Assembly (NCBI RefSeq): GCF_009870125.1
Contig: NC_046683.1
Coordinates: 50,731,869 to 50,795,868, forward strand
Direction: 5' to 3'
Source: Drosophila pseudoobscura
Taxonomy: Eukaryota; Arthropoda; Insecta; Diptera; Drosophilidae
DNA: 64,000 nt
This document shows positions 26,301 to 38,653 of the stretch, one piece after another. The position numbers and the translations under genes were made by a program. Position 1 is the first letter of the stretch. Each line of letters opens with the position of its first letter. The notes under the pieces were generated by a model. The model was not told the origin of the DNA. It searched no databases and was given only the letters and a program-made list of their open reading frames with translations.

Positions 26301-28304
26301 GAGGCAGGAGCGGAGGAGCAGCAGCAGCTGTAGGAATAAATATACCTTGCTTCTGAATCTGCAATTGCTGCGGTTCTAGTTGTTGTGGCTCCTGCAAATA
26401 TTCATAAAATCAACTCATGCAGGAAATGCAAAAGAACAAGAGAACGAGAGGGTGGAGCGGGTGGAGAGGGGGGTTTAAGTGGGAGGTTGAGTAGTAGAGG
26501 GGATGGGAGGGGGGCACAGAGTTGCACAGTGAAACGCAACTCAAATATTTGTTTGATTGGGTTTAGTTACTGTTCGCAAATACATACATATGCAAGAGCA
26601 GGCATGCACACAAATACATGCATACATACATATGTATGTGTATATGTTAGTACAGTGAAAGCCCTCTATGCAGACCCTTTGTTTAGCCCCTACCTAGTGC
26701 GGATATACGATCATTCACTGTACATACATATATGTATGTATGTATGTAAATGTACCCAAAGTCTGTTTGCTTTGGCGGCCAGCATACATAGAAATATGGA
26801 ATATTTATCTAATGTTCATCAAACGGAATCCCCCCAAACAGAAGAAGAATCCAAAACGGGAGAGCAAGCAATGACATCGAACTCTAGAGCATGTCCAACA
26901 AAGGCCCCACATGTTGCAGTGATAGATATTATTGATAACGGTCGAATGGACTAATCATTACTGTAAGCAAACCTCTAAACAGAACACAAGATAAATTTCT
27001 CAATTTACAGAGTGTAAGCCCGGAACTCCTTTGGCCATGACATGAAATCCCAGCCCGTCGCACACCTGTGCCTGCTTCCCACCCCCTCCCCCCTCCCCCT
27101 TTTTCTCCTGCTCTTCCTGTCGCAGTAAAAAGTCAATTTACGGCCCATCCCCCAGAAGTTAGGCCCCGGCCAAACGACACTTAAATGAAGTACACACACG
27201 CATAGGAAGTTACATCCTTATACACGTAAAGTGCTTGGTGTTCTTGGTATGGTGCATGGGCGGCGGGCACAAAATCAATATCACATCAATTTCCAGCATT
27301 TTTAAGGCTTCAACGATCCAATCCGCCACTCCACCACTCCACTGCGGGGCAAACCTGTCATTTTTTCAATTAAATTATAAAAATTACCAGCAAAATCCCA
27401 GACCAAGCCAAGGGGAACTCCTCTGCCTCTCTTCCTCTGTTCCTCTCTTTCCCTCTTCCGCTCTTCCACTTTTCCACTCCCCGCATATTCTGAGAAGGTG
27501 ACGGAGGAGACTTAAGCACGTGCTGTCAACGAGGGGACAAACGGAAGGAAGGGCCGAACAAAACCAGACTGGAAAGGGGACGCACAGTCTCTCTCTTTTC
27601 TCTCCTGTGCCTTGTTACCTCCACCTTGGCAGCAATTAATTCTGGTAACATAATCTTCACTTACAACTTTATATGACACTAAATCAGTGCGAAGTGTGTG
27701 AGGCGAGTGCTGGGGGGAGTGCCGAGTGGCAAGTGGCAAGTGCCGAATGTCGAGTGTCGAGTGCTTGTGCCCCAATTTGGCTGCATATTAGAGCAGCATC
27801 GAATGGTGCTTCGAGTGTGTGTGTGTGTGTTTTGTTGTGGGGGCGTTGCCGAGCGGCCGAACTGATTTACAAGCCCCCCAATTATGTATCTGTGTGTGTG
27901 TGTGTGTTCCCCGAACGCAACGAAATTCAACGCTTTCTGAGCCGAAATTTAATTAGTTCCATTTAAAAAGCAGCCCCAAAAATAATCCCAGGAAAAGAGG
28001 GGAGGAATTCTTTCCGCATATTTGCACGCCAGCCGATAATTATCGCTTGAAATTCGGTCAGAGGTTGACTTCCCCCAAAACGCGAACGAGATCTCCTTTG
28101 GGATTCATCTGCATGCCAGACCCCAAAACACCTGATATGCAGTGCACCTACACGTACGACGACGATGACGACGACGAGGGCCACAAAAGAGAACACACAA
28201 AAACAGAGTGTGAGAATGCGGGAGAAGAGAAGAGACTGCGAGTGTGAGTGGGGGAACTCTTGCGGAAAGATCTTTTGCACGCACATTGACCATTTCATTT
28301 TCAC

Positions 28305-28358
28305 CCGAGTCAGAGCCAGATTCAGAGCCAGAGTCAGAGCCAGAGTCAGAGTCAGGGC
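28305..28358. repeat. GAGTCA/GAGCCA hexamer array
   Basis: About nine tandem hexamers alternating CAGAGC and CAGAGT. It closely matches the array at 21,817-21,885. Confidence 0.8.
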
Positions 28359-29040
28359 CGAAACGAACGTGCCGGCAGCAGCCCAGCGGGGGGAACAGCA
28401 GCGGTTGATAACCAGATGTGGGGATTGTTCCATGTGATTTACAGACGATTACGTGATTTCTTCAATGTGTAATGGGGTCTTTGTTGGAGTCACTGAATGT
28501 TTATTAACTTGAAATTTCTTTGTTAAACGAACAAAAAAGAAAACGTTTACTTTTGTTGGAAGATCTCTTTCGGGTCTTAGGCTCTTATTTAGAGAGAGAA
28601 TTACAGAAAGAATTCCCTTGGCTAAAATAATGATCCGATTGCAACATATTGGTTCTATCGCAGACCTTGGCCCATCTCAAATTTCTTTGGATTGCCCTAC
28701 AACATCTTCTTCAAGATCTTTCTTCGCAGCTCACAGGCAATTACCGAAAGCTATTATCAATTAGAAATGCAAGGCCCACCAATCCCAATCGAATGCAAGT
28801 GAAATCCAAAGAAATGCAACGCCCGCTGCGAGAGGGAGTGGACTGTGGAGTGTGTGGGGTTTGTGTGGGGTGTGTGTGGTGGATGCCACGCACCCATACC
28901 GTACGCTTAACTTTTCGACATGTTTCACATGTGATGAAGATTAAGTAGAAAATAATTACAAGCTGGGGAGCCGTAGCAGGAGACGTACATGTACATATAC
29001 TCGCAGCTGTGTGTGCGATCGCGATCGCTTTGTGATAGGC

Positions 29041-29096
29041 GCGGTGCGGCGGATCGGGCGGATCGGACGGATCGGCGGATCGGTAGATCGGCGAGC
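29041..29096. repeat. GGATCGG tandem array
   Basis: Five GGATCGG-type units spaced 8-10 bp apart. The palindrome GCGATCGCGATCGC lies just upstream at 29,015-29,028. GC- and CpG-rich, in contrast to flanking DNA; possibly a promoter region. Confidence 0.75.
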
Positions 29097-32000
29097 GTGT
29101 AATTACATAAACGGCGATGTCAGTGCGGTGACAGGACGGCGTCATCGGAACTGCCAGACGACGACCGACAGTCGCTCACCCAAGTTCAAGTCTGAATTCG
29201 ACTCGCACTCGGAGTTCGAGTTGGAGTTGGAGTCGGAGACGGAGTAGGAGAGTCAGTCGATCATCAATCGTGCGAACTTTCCAAGGTCCGCCCACTTGCA
29301 GGACGGACGGGGGGTAAACACGTTATTCTGTGGATATCATTGCAGTCCACGTATAAAAGGCATAAAGCACCAACAGCACAGCACCACCGCCAGGTCGCCG
29401 CTTTACCTGTTCTCATGCCTGGCACATAAATTGCAAAAGAAACCAAAAAACAAAAACAAAAACGAAAAAAGGGCCAAATCAGCGTGTAAGATGCTGCCCC
29501 GTACGAGCACTGGCACACGGGGCCCCATAAATTTTAAAGTAATTTTCTCTTAGCCCCCAAATAATTTATGGGAAAATATTAACGCTGCCCCAAATACCCG
29601 GCGACCCAGAGATGGATCCTAGGGCCCCAACCAAGTTATCCCAGATATCTTGACCCAAAACTATCACAAATAGAGTAATTAAATAAATGTTCCATCGGTT
29701 ATCCTGCAATCTACAAGCACCATCTGCCATCTACCATCTACACAAGAACATCACAGAGCGCTTTGAGAACTTTTTGCAATGGAATTTCGGTTTTGGGTTG
29801 AATTATTGCGACGGAACGGGGCTCCCCCCCGCCCTTCTATCAGGTCACGATTATCTGCATACGCAGCCGGCAATAATAATTTCAAAATTGGTGCACTTAA
29901 GCGAGAGGATTCGATCCATCTGCCTGGATACTGAGCCAGAAGAAGAAGAAGGGTTTTCGGTGGGTTGGTGGGTGGGGGGGGGCTGGGGATAATCATAATT
30001 TTAAAGTTATTTTGTTGCTGTGTGTTGCGGTAAAATTATTGAGCAATATGCTGATCTGTAAAATCATAAATAAAAATATTTGTACTTCGGTTCGGGGGAT
30101 CCACCTTCATCTTCCAGCTTCAACCTCAGCTCCGGCTCCAGCTCCAGCTCCCACTTCGTCCTGCCTTCTGCCACCTCCTTGAGCTCTCTTCCTTGCAGAT
30201 AACTTTTATGTTATTAGGTGAGAGAGTTGGCTTTCGGGGCCAAAATCTTTGCTCGGCTCCTCGGTCCGGCCCCTTGTGTCTGCCACGACCCTGGACCCTG
30301 GACCCTGGAACCTGGCCCTGGACATGCGGCGGTTATATTCCGCTTGGGGCTTAACGATTGATAAAGTCTTTTTATTTACAAGCTGATAATGATGGTGTAG
30401 GTGCAGGCTTTTGGCATTGCGACGGTTTTTCATGTAATTTATGAGCAATTTGCAGACGATTTTCAAGACGACCACGAATCCCCCCCTCAGACAATATGCG
30501 GAATGTACAGAGGGAGAGAGTGCAGGAATCACAGCAAGTGGTGGAGTGTTTGTGTGTGTATGGGGAGGGTGAGTGAGCGGGTTAAGTGAAAGATCTATAA
30601 ACGGAATTTATGGGAATTAAACAACTTATAAAAGATAGTTTTTTACTTATAGAATGCATCATAAGAGCGCGGGGCACTTGTGTCCACTAGGTCACATTTG
30701 CGAACTGATTCGCTGTTCAAAATTTCCGCTAAGCGAATAGACCGTTCGTTTCGAATGGCAAGAAGAATGGACCATTCACCCCGAGCTATTCGTGATTTCT
30801 TTTCTAATGAAATACCAAAGAGATGCCGATAATTCAAAAACGATTTTCGGGAAAAATTAAAGTATTGCTTTACCAGCCAGAAAGTCTCCTGTTCTATTTT
30901 AAGTGAATGGTGAATTGCCAGTCAAGCGTGAACGTTGGATGAACAGTTCCCATAAGCGAACAGACACATAACATAGGTAGGTAGGTTGCTATGGAAAAGA
31001 ATAGAGGCCAAAGTACATACAAAACTAGATCATTCGCGAATTGGAATATTTTTTTAACGAAACTGTGGCATTAATCGATTTACAACTCAAAGACCTCTAC
31101 GAATTTCAGCTAGACAATCGAAAACTATTTTGTAACATTGATAACCATCTGAAAAAGGGTCAGAAGATAGTTTCTCGTTCTCTGTTGCTCTCCCTCTCCC
31201 TGAAACCCATTAAAGTGTCACAACAAAACGCTGAACTCATTTTTTGATATCGCACTGGGCAGCAACCAAAAGCCATAAAACAAGCTAGTTTATAGGAAAT
31301 GGGGGATAGGGGAGAGTGGATTGTGGATTGTGGATAGTGGAAAAACAGAAGACCCTGGCCACGAACTAATAACACGAACGCCTAAATGGACTCAATAGCC
31401 AAAAGTGTCAACGCCAGACCGCAACAGGAGTGAGAGAGGGAGGAGAGAGAGAGAGAGACGACCTATGTCTAAGCCGATTATGGGCCACGACTTTTGGGAA
31501 CGGAACGCACATAAAAATGTCTCTCTGGCTGTCAGCCAGGCAGTCAGGCAGGCAGGCAGGCAGACGATTCGGTGATCTTCCAGAATCGTGTTAAGCGTGC
31601 TCTGGAGCCCAAGGAGTTGGGGGAGGGGTTCTTCTACTTGTTTACTTGTTGGTGGTGTCGATGTCTTACCACTGCTCTGGCTATGACTGTGGCTGCGGCT
31701 GACGCTGCGGCTGCGACTTTGGCTGTTGGTGCTGTCTGTGTCCCTCGGCTGATGATTGTCATTAACATCAAATTACCACAAGTCAAAGTCATGTTCACCA
31801 AAATAAAAACCCAAGAACTGTGATCGCCAGACGCAGGGAGACAGAGGAGAGGCAGCGGCAGAGTCTCCACCGTCATCATCGGCTCAGACAGATAGTCGGC
31901 GGCACTTAGGTGGAAAGTTATGGAGCAGAAATGAAATGGGAGAAGCGCAGGCGCAACCACATCTGAAAAAATGAAGGAATCTGCTGATGGAATGGCGCTG

Positions 32001-32870
32001 GCACTTGGGCGCTACACCTCGTTGGCCATTGGGACAAATCTGTGGTGACACCTGATTGCGGTCTGAGTTGGAAAACAGATCACAGAAAGGAGTGCGCAAT
32101 GATAGGAGGATATCTAAACATGGATTATCCAAAGGCCTATTTTTTCTTTGATAGCTCTCTGGAGCTTTCCAAACTTCTCCTTCAATATCTGAGCAAAGGA
32201 ATAGTAAGATATTATCTTCTGGCAGTCTCTGCGATATGCATAATTATGTTAAACACATTATATCCATTCATAAATCTTTTTAGCAGCGGACGAGATGTGC
32301 GCCAGTTCTGTGAGAATTCGAATAATGAGCAGATAGAAGATATTATTCATTCCAGTGAATGGAATGGAATGGATAGGGCTAGGTCTTGCTCTAGCTCTCG
32401 CTCTCATTTGTATTTGTCTGGCTTTGAGGAGGCTTCAGGCTTCAGGCCTAAGGTTTGAGGTATTTTGTAGGTGATAAAATGTTGCTTGGTTATTTATTAT
32501 GCGGCGACACTCAAGATGAGGATGGGCTCCGATCCAGTGGCATGGACATGGGTCTGCTCGGAGACGGAGACGGGAATCACAAAATCTCAAAATCAAATCA
32601 ATAAAAACCAGTCAAAAGCAACAACAAACCAGCAACCGAAACAGAAATAATTTTTAAGATGCAAATTATGCAAATGAGATGAGATTTCGTGTGGCCCAAG
32701 CCGAGAAATATTCGAAACCAAAACCGATATTCCACCTGACAAACCAAAAATCAATTTTTCTTTCTTGCCCAATTCTTTCCGATGGGCGCCATGTGGGCGG
32801 GGGGCGTGGCCTTACACATTCATATGGAAACGGAAAAAACAGAAACAGAAACCAAAAACAAAAAACTTAC

Positions 32871-32937
32871 TGCGCCGAGAGTCGTCTGTGAGTGTTGCAG
32901 CATTGGGGGTACGACGAAGACGCTTCCAAAACAACAT
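32871..32937 (-). CDS. Candidate first coding exon A (ends ATLTDDSRR)
   Basis: On the minus strand, an ATG at 32,937 opens 22 codons beginning MLFWKRLRRTPNA and ending ATLTDDSRR. It stops in phase 1 at a consensus donor (GCGCA|GTAAGT, GTAAGT at 32,870-32,865) followed by a T-rich intron start. A second copy of the last 34 bases lies about 370 bp away (see 33,243-33,275). Retained protein meaning in both copies argues for real exons of a gene running leftwards with a long first intron. I cannot find the next exon and do not recognise the protein. Confidence 0.4.
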
Positions 32938-33242
32938 TTTGCTGATTGAATTTGTTGTCCGATTGATAAGATCGTTGATTAGTTTCGTTATGTGAACACG
33001 TTTAGGGTTATGCGGGTGTTTCTTTTTTTTTTTTTTTTGATTATTGCGAAATGCTGTTAACATTTGACAGAGCTCGCATTAATTATGAAAAGCAAATCGA
33101 AGCGCGGATCGGCACTGATTAACATAAAATTCGAATTACTCAGTGTTCCACCGGCACTAGACACATTCTTGAGTCATTCGCTGAGCACGCGCCACCCTCT
33201 GATGGAAGCAGTAAAAAAAAAAACAAAACCAAAAAAACTAAC

Positions 33243-33275
33243 TGCGCCGGGAGTCGTCTGTTAGTGTTGCACACC
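33243..33275 (-). CDS. Candidate alternative exon B (CATLTDDSRR)
   Basis: The minus strand reads GCATLTDDSRR in the same phase as exon A and ends at GCGCA|GTTAGT, a weaker donor. A TTCTGTCCCATTCCCAG acceptor-like sequence immediately precedes it (AG at 33,277-33,276), so it could be a 33-nt internal exon or the end of a longer first exon. It shares 31 of 34 bases with exon A. Confidence 0.35.
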
Positions 33276-33299
33276 CTGGGAATGGGACAGAATGGAGCG

Positions 33300-36132
33300 G
33301 GCGACAAGTCGTCCAAGCACAAGCACGCGCCGGGTTCAAATGCAACTGTAACTGCAGTCTGCAGTCGACGAGGGCAGAGCCGAGACCGAGACCAAGACCG
33401 AGCTTGGGCGTCCGAAAGTGGTGCGCGACACAAATTATGACTGCGCTCACACACACACAGACACACGGACAGTGGCAGCGACAGAGCGGCCGGCGTTTCA
33501 AGAAAGTTATGCTCAATGTGGAGCGATTAGCTCAGGTGTTTCTCGTTTTTCCCCTACTTCTTCTTTAGCAGCAGCGTTTTCGATTTGTTTTTGTCAAAGT
33601 CAAAGTGTCATGTGTCATCGGGTGAGACAGTGGACTCAATTGTGGGACCTGTCCCCGCCGCAAGTTTCCGCAAGAGCTTCCGTTAAGCGATTTTCACGCC
33701 CAAACACCCGGAGCCAGAGTAGACCCAGAGCCAGAGCCAAAGCCAAAACACTTCTGCCCCTCACGACGGTTAATTAACGAATAAAAAGTCGGTTTTTGTT
33801 ACGAAAAAAAGTATATATATGAGCTTGGCTTAAACGCGTCTGGGCCCTGCTACTATCGTGCTCTGCTGCGGAGCTCCGTGCTACAATAAAAAAATAAAAA
33901 GAAAATATGTTACACCAAACAGTTGCGCCGACTGCGGACTGCCGGCGTAGCCGTTGGCGTTCACGTCAGCGTCACTGTCGACGTCGCCCAGCGCACATTG
34001 GGGCCAGTGGAGGCATAAAACAGGTGTAAAAACTGATATGAATGAATGAACTATAAACAAGAATGCTATTTAAGGGCTTGGCAACATCTGATAGGCCAGA
34101 TCGAGATGAACCACTGAATGGACATAAAGTTTTATGTGTTTGGAGGGCGTGCTGGGGACAATTAGATGTTCGTAAAAAGATACTTTATGAACGGGTTTAG
34201 GAGGGTGACCACAATATGTCGTTGGAATTTGTCAATTATTTCCAGCAATTGACAATAAAAATTGATAATAAGACGTACCTCCTTAAAGATTCCGTGAAGT
34301 AGCAGAGAGAGAGAGAGCATCGCTGGTACCGTTGCATTGCTGGCTATCTGCATTTTTGCTGCTACAAATGCTGCGTCGGTTGGCTGTGGGTCAAACAATG
34401 GAATTTTCTTTATTTTCACCTTATTTCCAATTAAAACTTACCTCAAATATTATTAAAACACAATCCAAATATTTCCAGATTTATTCAGTGTGTGCACACT
34501 GGCGACAGAGAAGTCGCAGTCGCTGCCGACGCCAAAACCAGCACCAACACCGAAGCCAGCGTTGCGTTGGTGGCGGTTCAGTGAATTTCGCCGACTGCAC
34601 TGTTGCTGCAGCTGCTGCTTCTGCTGACGTCTTGGGCTGTGGGCCAAAAATGTGTAACAACAACAGGTGATCGCTGGCTCGTGCAAAGTTCATAATGCAC
34701 GCAAAGCTGAAAGACAGTCGGGAAATGTTTCTGGCTTTTGTTGCTCTTGTTCGCCTGCACATTTATTGCTTAACGCTTTGATGCGTTGACTGAGTTGTTC
34801 CTGCCGCCTGCTGCCGCTGTGCTGATCAACGTGCAATGGACAGTGGAGCCCGGAGCCCCCATGCTGGAGTAAACTTCTTCCTCATCATGCGGACGGTTGC
34901 CTCTCCTCTCCATTTGACATATTGCACTTGGCTTACCGCTGCCGGTTCGCTGCTTCTGCCGCAGTCTGTTCATTAAGCGAATCAGCGTAGCGAAGCATAA
35001 AAGCAAATTAACATAAAACAACTTCTTTTTCGACTTCTACTTACAGATATGAGTATGCGGATCTGTGTGGATGTGTGTATTTGGACACACATCAAAGTAC
35101 TTCTTCCTCTGTTCCATCTTTTGGCCATTGTCAGCCGCTGTGGCGGAATTAAAGACCCTTTTTCTAATGCCTTCGTCCGGGCAAATTGCTTTGGAACGCG
35201 TCTAATTGGAATACAAATTTCATTTGAATTGTTTTTTCTTGCTTTTTGGTCTCTTCTTTTTCGAGTGGAGTGTGTTTTTTCTTGCGACAGGTCATAGCAC
35301 TAACAATTTTTCGTTCAGCTTCGCGCGGAAATTTGTGTGGTCCATTCACAGTAGACAGTAGATGGTATTATTATTGTGACTGCAGCCATGTGAAACGAGT
35401 GGGGAGAGAAAAGGAAGGAAGAAACAAGAAGATAGGAAGCGGGCATTTTGAAAGAACAATTTTAAACTCACGTATTAGTTAAAGACTGGCTGGATGGTTG
35501 TTGCAAATTTTTATTCCCTATGATCCACAGTGTACTATATATTTTCTACCCCCCCTTCCGTGAGAGTATGCGTTTCTGTTGCGAAATTGCAATTCAAAAA
35601 TAGTTTTTGATTGCTGTGCTTTCAGGTGTCCATTCACAATAGATCGAATGCAGTCGTGCGGAACAGCCGCTATGGATTATGAAAGAGGAAGGCTGAAATG
35701 TGCAAAACGGTCACACTTAAAAATGGCGATTTGTTTACAAAAACATTTGTATTTCGAATTGGATTGGGACGAAAGATCTACCATACCCAAATATGGATAT
35801 CTAGACACACACTTAAATGCATATCTACATCATATTGTATGGAGTTTCGGTTAGAGTATTCCGGTCTTGGTAATCATCCCACTGCAACTTTCCTCCCTAC
35901 CATTATGCATCGTTGTTGCATGCTTTTGAAAATATGTATTATAAATATTTATAGATGCACCACCGATAGATGCAGTAATGTGTAATATGGCTAATGAAAT
36001 TCCATTTTGCAACAGGCACAAAACAGACAATATGCGCGTGGTGGTTGTGGCAACGAAGCGTTGCCATGTCATCATCCACACAAACAATTGGATGAGCCAC
36101 CACCGGCGGCATGAGCTCTGCATTAGCGAAAA
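33300..36132. other. Non-coding DNA left of the dynein gene
   Basis: No supportable gene. It includes a GAGCCA-type hexamer array at 33,703-33,752, a TATATATA at 33,812, and GTCCATTCACARTAGA sequences at about 35,340 and 35,630. The last few hundred bases presumably include the promoter of the dynein intermediate-chain gene. I see no clear core promoter motif there. Confidence 0.5.
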
Positions 36133-38375
36133 ATGTCCCGCACACTGAAGAAGGATTACCGCACCGCGGATTTCGAGCAGCTGAGCCGTGAGATCCGGAA
36201 CCATCCGATAATGAGGACTTCCACGGCGGAGCATCAGCAGATGCAGAAACTGCGGACGCCCGAGTATCGCACCAAGTGCGTGATGCGGGCCTCGTTGGAT
36301 GACATTGCCCTGGGGGTGAGTGGATCAATCGCTGATGGATAGCCTCATAGGCTGCTCTATTTCAGATCAATCTCTACAAGCTGCATCTGGGCGAGACGAA
36401 GCAACCGCAGCAACCATCTATCCCAGAGACCTTTACTCCTGGCTCTGTTTCTGGCTCTGTTCACAGGCCCCCCAAGTCGGCCAAATCTCCTGCCACGCCC
36501 TTCATCAAGGTATTGCTGCGCAAGACGCCCACCGTGGTGCTGTTCGAACGTCACAGCATGACGGCCCTAGCAGACACCGAAGAGGGCCGGCTGGTGCTCG
36601 AGGATAACCAGCGGTACGAGGAGCTGCTGGCGGGCACGGACAAGTCGCGACGCACCGTCGACTCGGACACCCAAACCATTACGGCGCTGAAGAAGTCGCG
36701 CCTGGTGAACACGGAGCGCCTGACAACCGAGCAGATTGGCTCGTATGTGTCCAACTTTGAGATGTTCGATACGTACCAGGACCTGGAAACGTCCACCACG
36801 AGTGTGCAGGTGCAGGGCGCCCAGAAAATGGAGGTCACCACATATCACGTGGGAGGCGTGGACCAGTTTGTAGCGATCAACAGCATGCCCAACTTCAAGC
36901 TGGCCCTAATGCTCACCATGCGCATCCTGGCGAGCAATGTGTACGAGCCGCAGCAGCGACGATACCGGAATATGGCCATGCCTGATCCGCTGGCTGAGGA
37001 TGTCAAGTTCAAGTACCGGTTGGGTCTTCTGTGGCGCCTGAGTCCGCCCTCCCCGCTACCTAGGGTCCATCAAGCGGTGAGCGACGTAAGCTTCTGCCCC
37101 AGCAACGGCGACATCATGGCCGTGGCCTATGGCGTATATAGTCATGCCAATATGTCCCGATTGCCGCGTTGCGGCTACGTTTACGTGTGGAACATCAAGA
37201 ATCCAGTGAACCCCGAACGCTGCTTCAACTACGAGGTGCCAGTGGTCACCGTGGAGTTCTCCCCATCAGCTCCCCAACTGCTGGCCATCGGTCTGCATAA
37301 TGGCAGCGTCGAGGTCCGTAATATCTCGCAGCCGGAGCAGCCGCCGCTAGCCATTTCTCACCGCAGCACATCGCCCCACTTTGAGCCAGTGACAGCCATC
37401 AGGTGGATTCGAATAGCAGGCGATGTAGGTGGCCCGGCCGTTATCACACCCTTCCTGGCCATATCCCGGGCTGGCGCCGTCACCAAGTATCGCCTGATAA
37501 ACAGTCCCCATTTGCTGGGCTTCGAACAGCAGCGTCTGCAGCGGGCCGAGGGCGAGCTGGAGGGCCTAAAGATCGATCGTCCGGTGCCGGCGGCCTCGCT
37601 GCAGGCCAATCGGCATCCGCAGTGCCTGGAACTGGTACTGGATCCGGTGCAGGCAGACATCTACTATGTCCTCACTGACGAGGGCACCCTCTACAAGTAC
37701 TCCACCAACTATCCGCTGCAGCATCTGGAGCAGCGGCAGGTGCACAATGGCCCGGCCGTGGGCATGGAGTTCTCTCCTTGGTCCCCCAAGATGTACCTCA
37801 CCTGCGGCAGCGACTGGTGAGGCCTGAATCTCTAAAGGGCTCTCCGCTTATACTTATTTGGTTTGTCCCACAGGTGCATACGGATTTGGCTGGCTGGCAT
37901 TCTCTCGCCGGTCATCACATTGCGCCACCATCTCTCGCCCGTGCACAGCGCCCGCTGGAGTCGCACCCACTCCACCATACTGGTATCGCTCACCCGCAGC
38001 ACCGTGGACATTTGGGATTTGCGCAACAGCACCCTGAAGCCCGTGTCCTCGACCACGATAGATGCCACCATCTACTACACAACCTTTCGGTGGGTGCTCT
38101 TGAAGTGATTTGTCCGTATTTGTTCGCTGATCTGTTGATGATCTTTCAGGTTTTCCCACTGTGGTCGCTCTTTGGCGGTGGGCAACGAGGCCGGCAATCT
38201 GCTGATGCTTTCGTTCGAGGACATGCCTTTTCCCCCGCACTTCCAGTACAAGCAGCTGAAGAGAGCCATCTTCAAGGCGCTGGCCATGGAACCCGATCTC
38301 CAGCAGCAGGTGAAGAGTGTCGGCTACTTTGGCTATCCCGCTGGCAACAAACAGCCAAAGGCGTTTAAATATTAA
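36133..38375 (+). CDS. Axonemal dynein intermediate chain, WD-repeat (DNAI4/WDR78-like)
   Basis: Four exons: 36,133-36,315, 36,366-37,816, 37,874-38,089 and 38,150-38,375. Introns of 50-60 nt all have GT-AG ends and keep frame, giving 691 aa. The N-terminal third is charged and non-repetitive. The C-terminal half is a WD-repeat propeller, with recognisable blades such as GYVYVWNIKNPVNPERCFNY, VVTVEFSPSAPQLLAIGLHN with GSVEVRNI, VGMEFSPWSPKMYLTCGSDW with CIRIW, and STVDIWDLR. The dynein intermediate-chain pattern (alternating FSP..L..G..dG.v..w) fits axonemal chains; DNAI4/WDR78 is my best guess, DNAI3 the alternative. It would act in sperm and sensory cilia. I think the D. melanogaster orthologue is CG13930 but cannot verify it. 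AATAAA at 38,378. Confidence 0.85.
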
Positions 38376-38653
38376 TGAATAAAGAAGCGTTCCAATTGAA
38401 AATGTTCCATTGCCTGCCACCTTGAACCAAGTAAGCCTGGTTTTAGTTGCTCTTATCAGACACCTGCATTTACAATTCAAAACACAGCTCGGAGTGTAAG
38501 ATAGCCTCGAGTACCTTGAGCATATCATAGCGACCAAGTTCAAGCCGCCCCCGCTGACGACAACGACGACCAAGTTTGTGGTTTTGTGGCGCAGTCGATG
38601 ACGCCGACTTTCGGATGTCGACGCGTTGTTTAGTTGAAATAGAAACGTTAACA

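Larger units (their letters stand above)
20320..32864. other. Long non-coding stretch, possibly intronic or regulatory
   Basis: About 12.5 kb without a supportable gene. It carries CAGG(C/A)AAG repeats (21,590-21,632), GAGTCA/GAGCCG hexamers (21,817-21,885 and 28,305-28,358), CT runs (22,366-22,393 and 24,331-24,370), CCCCTG repeats (23,337-23,392), GT runs (27,816-27,831 and 27,891-27,908), palindromic TACATA/TATGTA blocks (26,590-26,750), and a GGATCGG array (29,041-29,096). A TATAAAAG at 29,351 (+) may mark an RNA start, but no protein frame follows. Confidence 0.5.

Noticed and set aside
26385-26954. 189-codon plus-strand ORF
   Set aside because: GA-rich and TACATA repeats dominate; codon use shows no bias and no splice or promoter signals accompany it.
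32042-32458. 138-codon plus-strand ORF with a hydrophobic stretch
   Set aside because: Starts at GTG, lies in AT-rich DNA with A/T third positions, and has no homology I can recognise.
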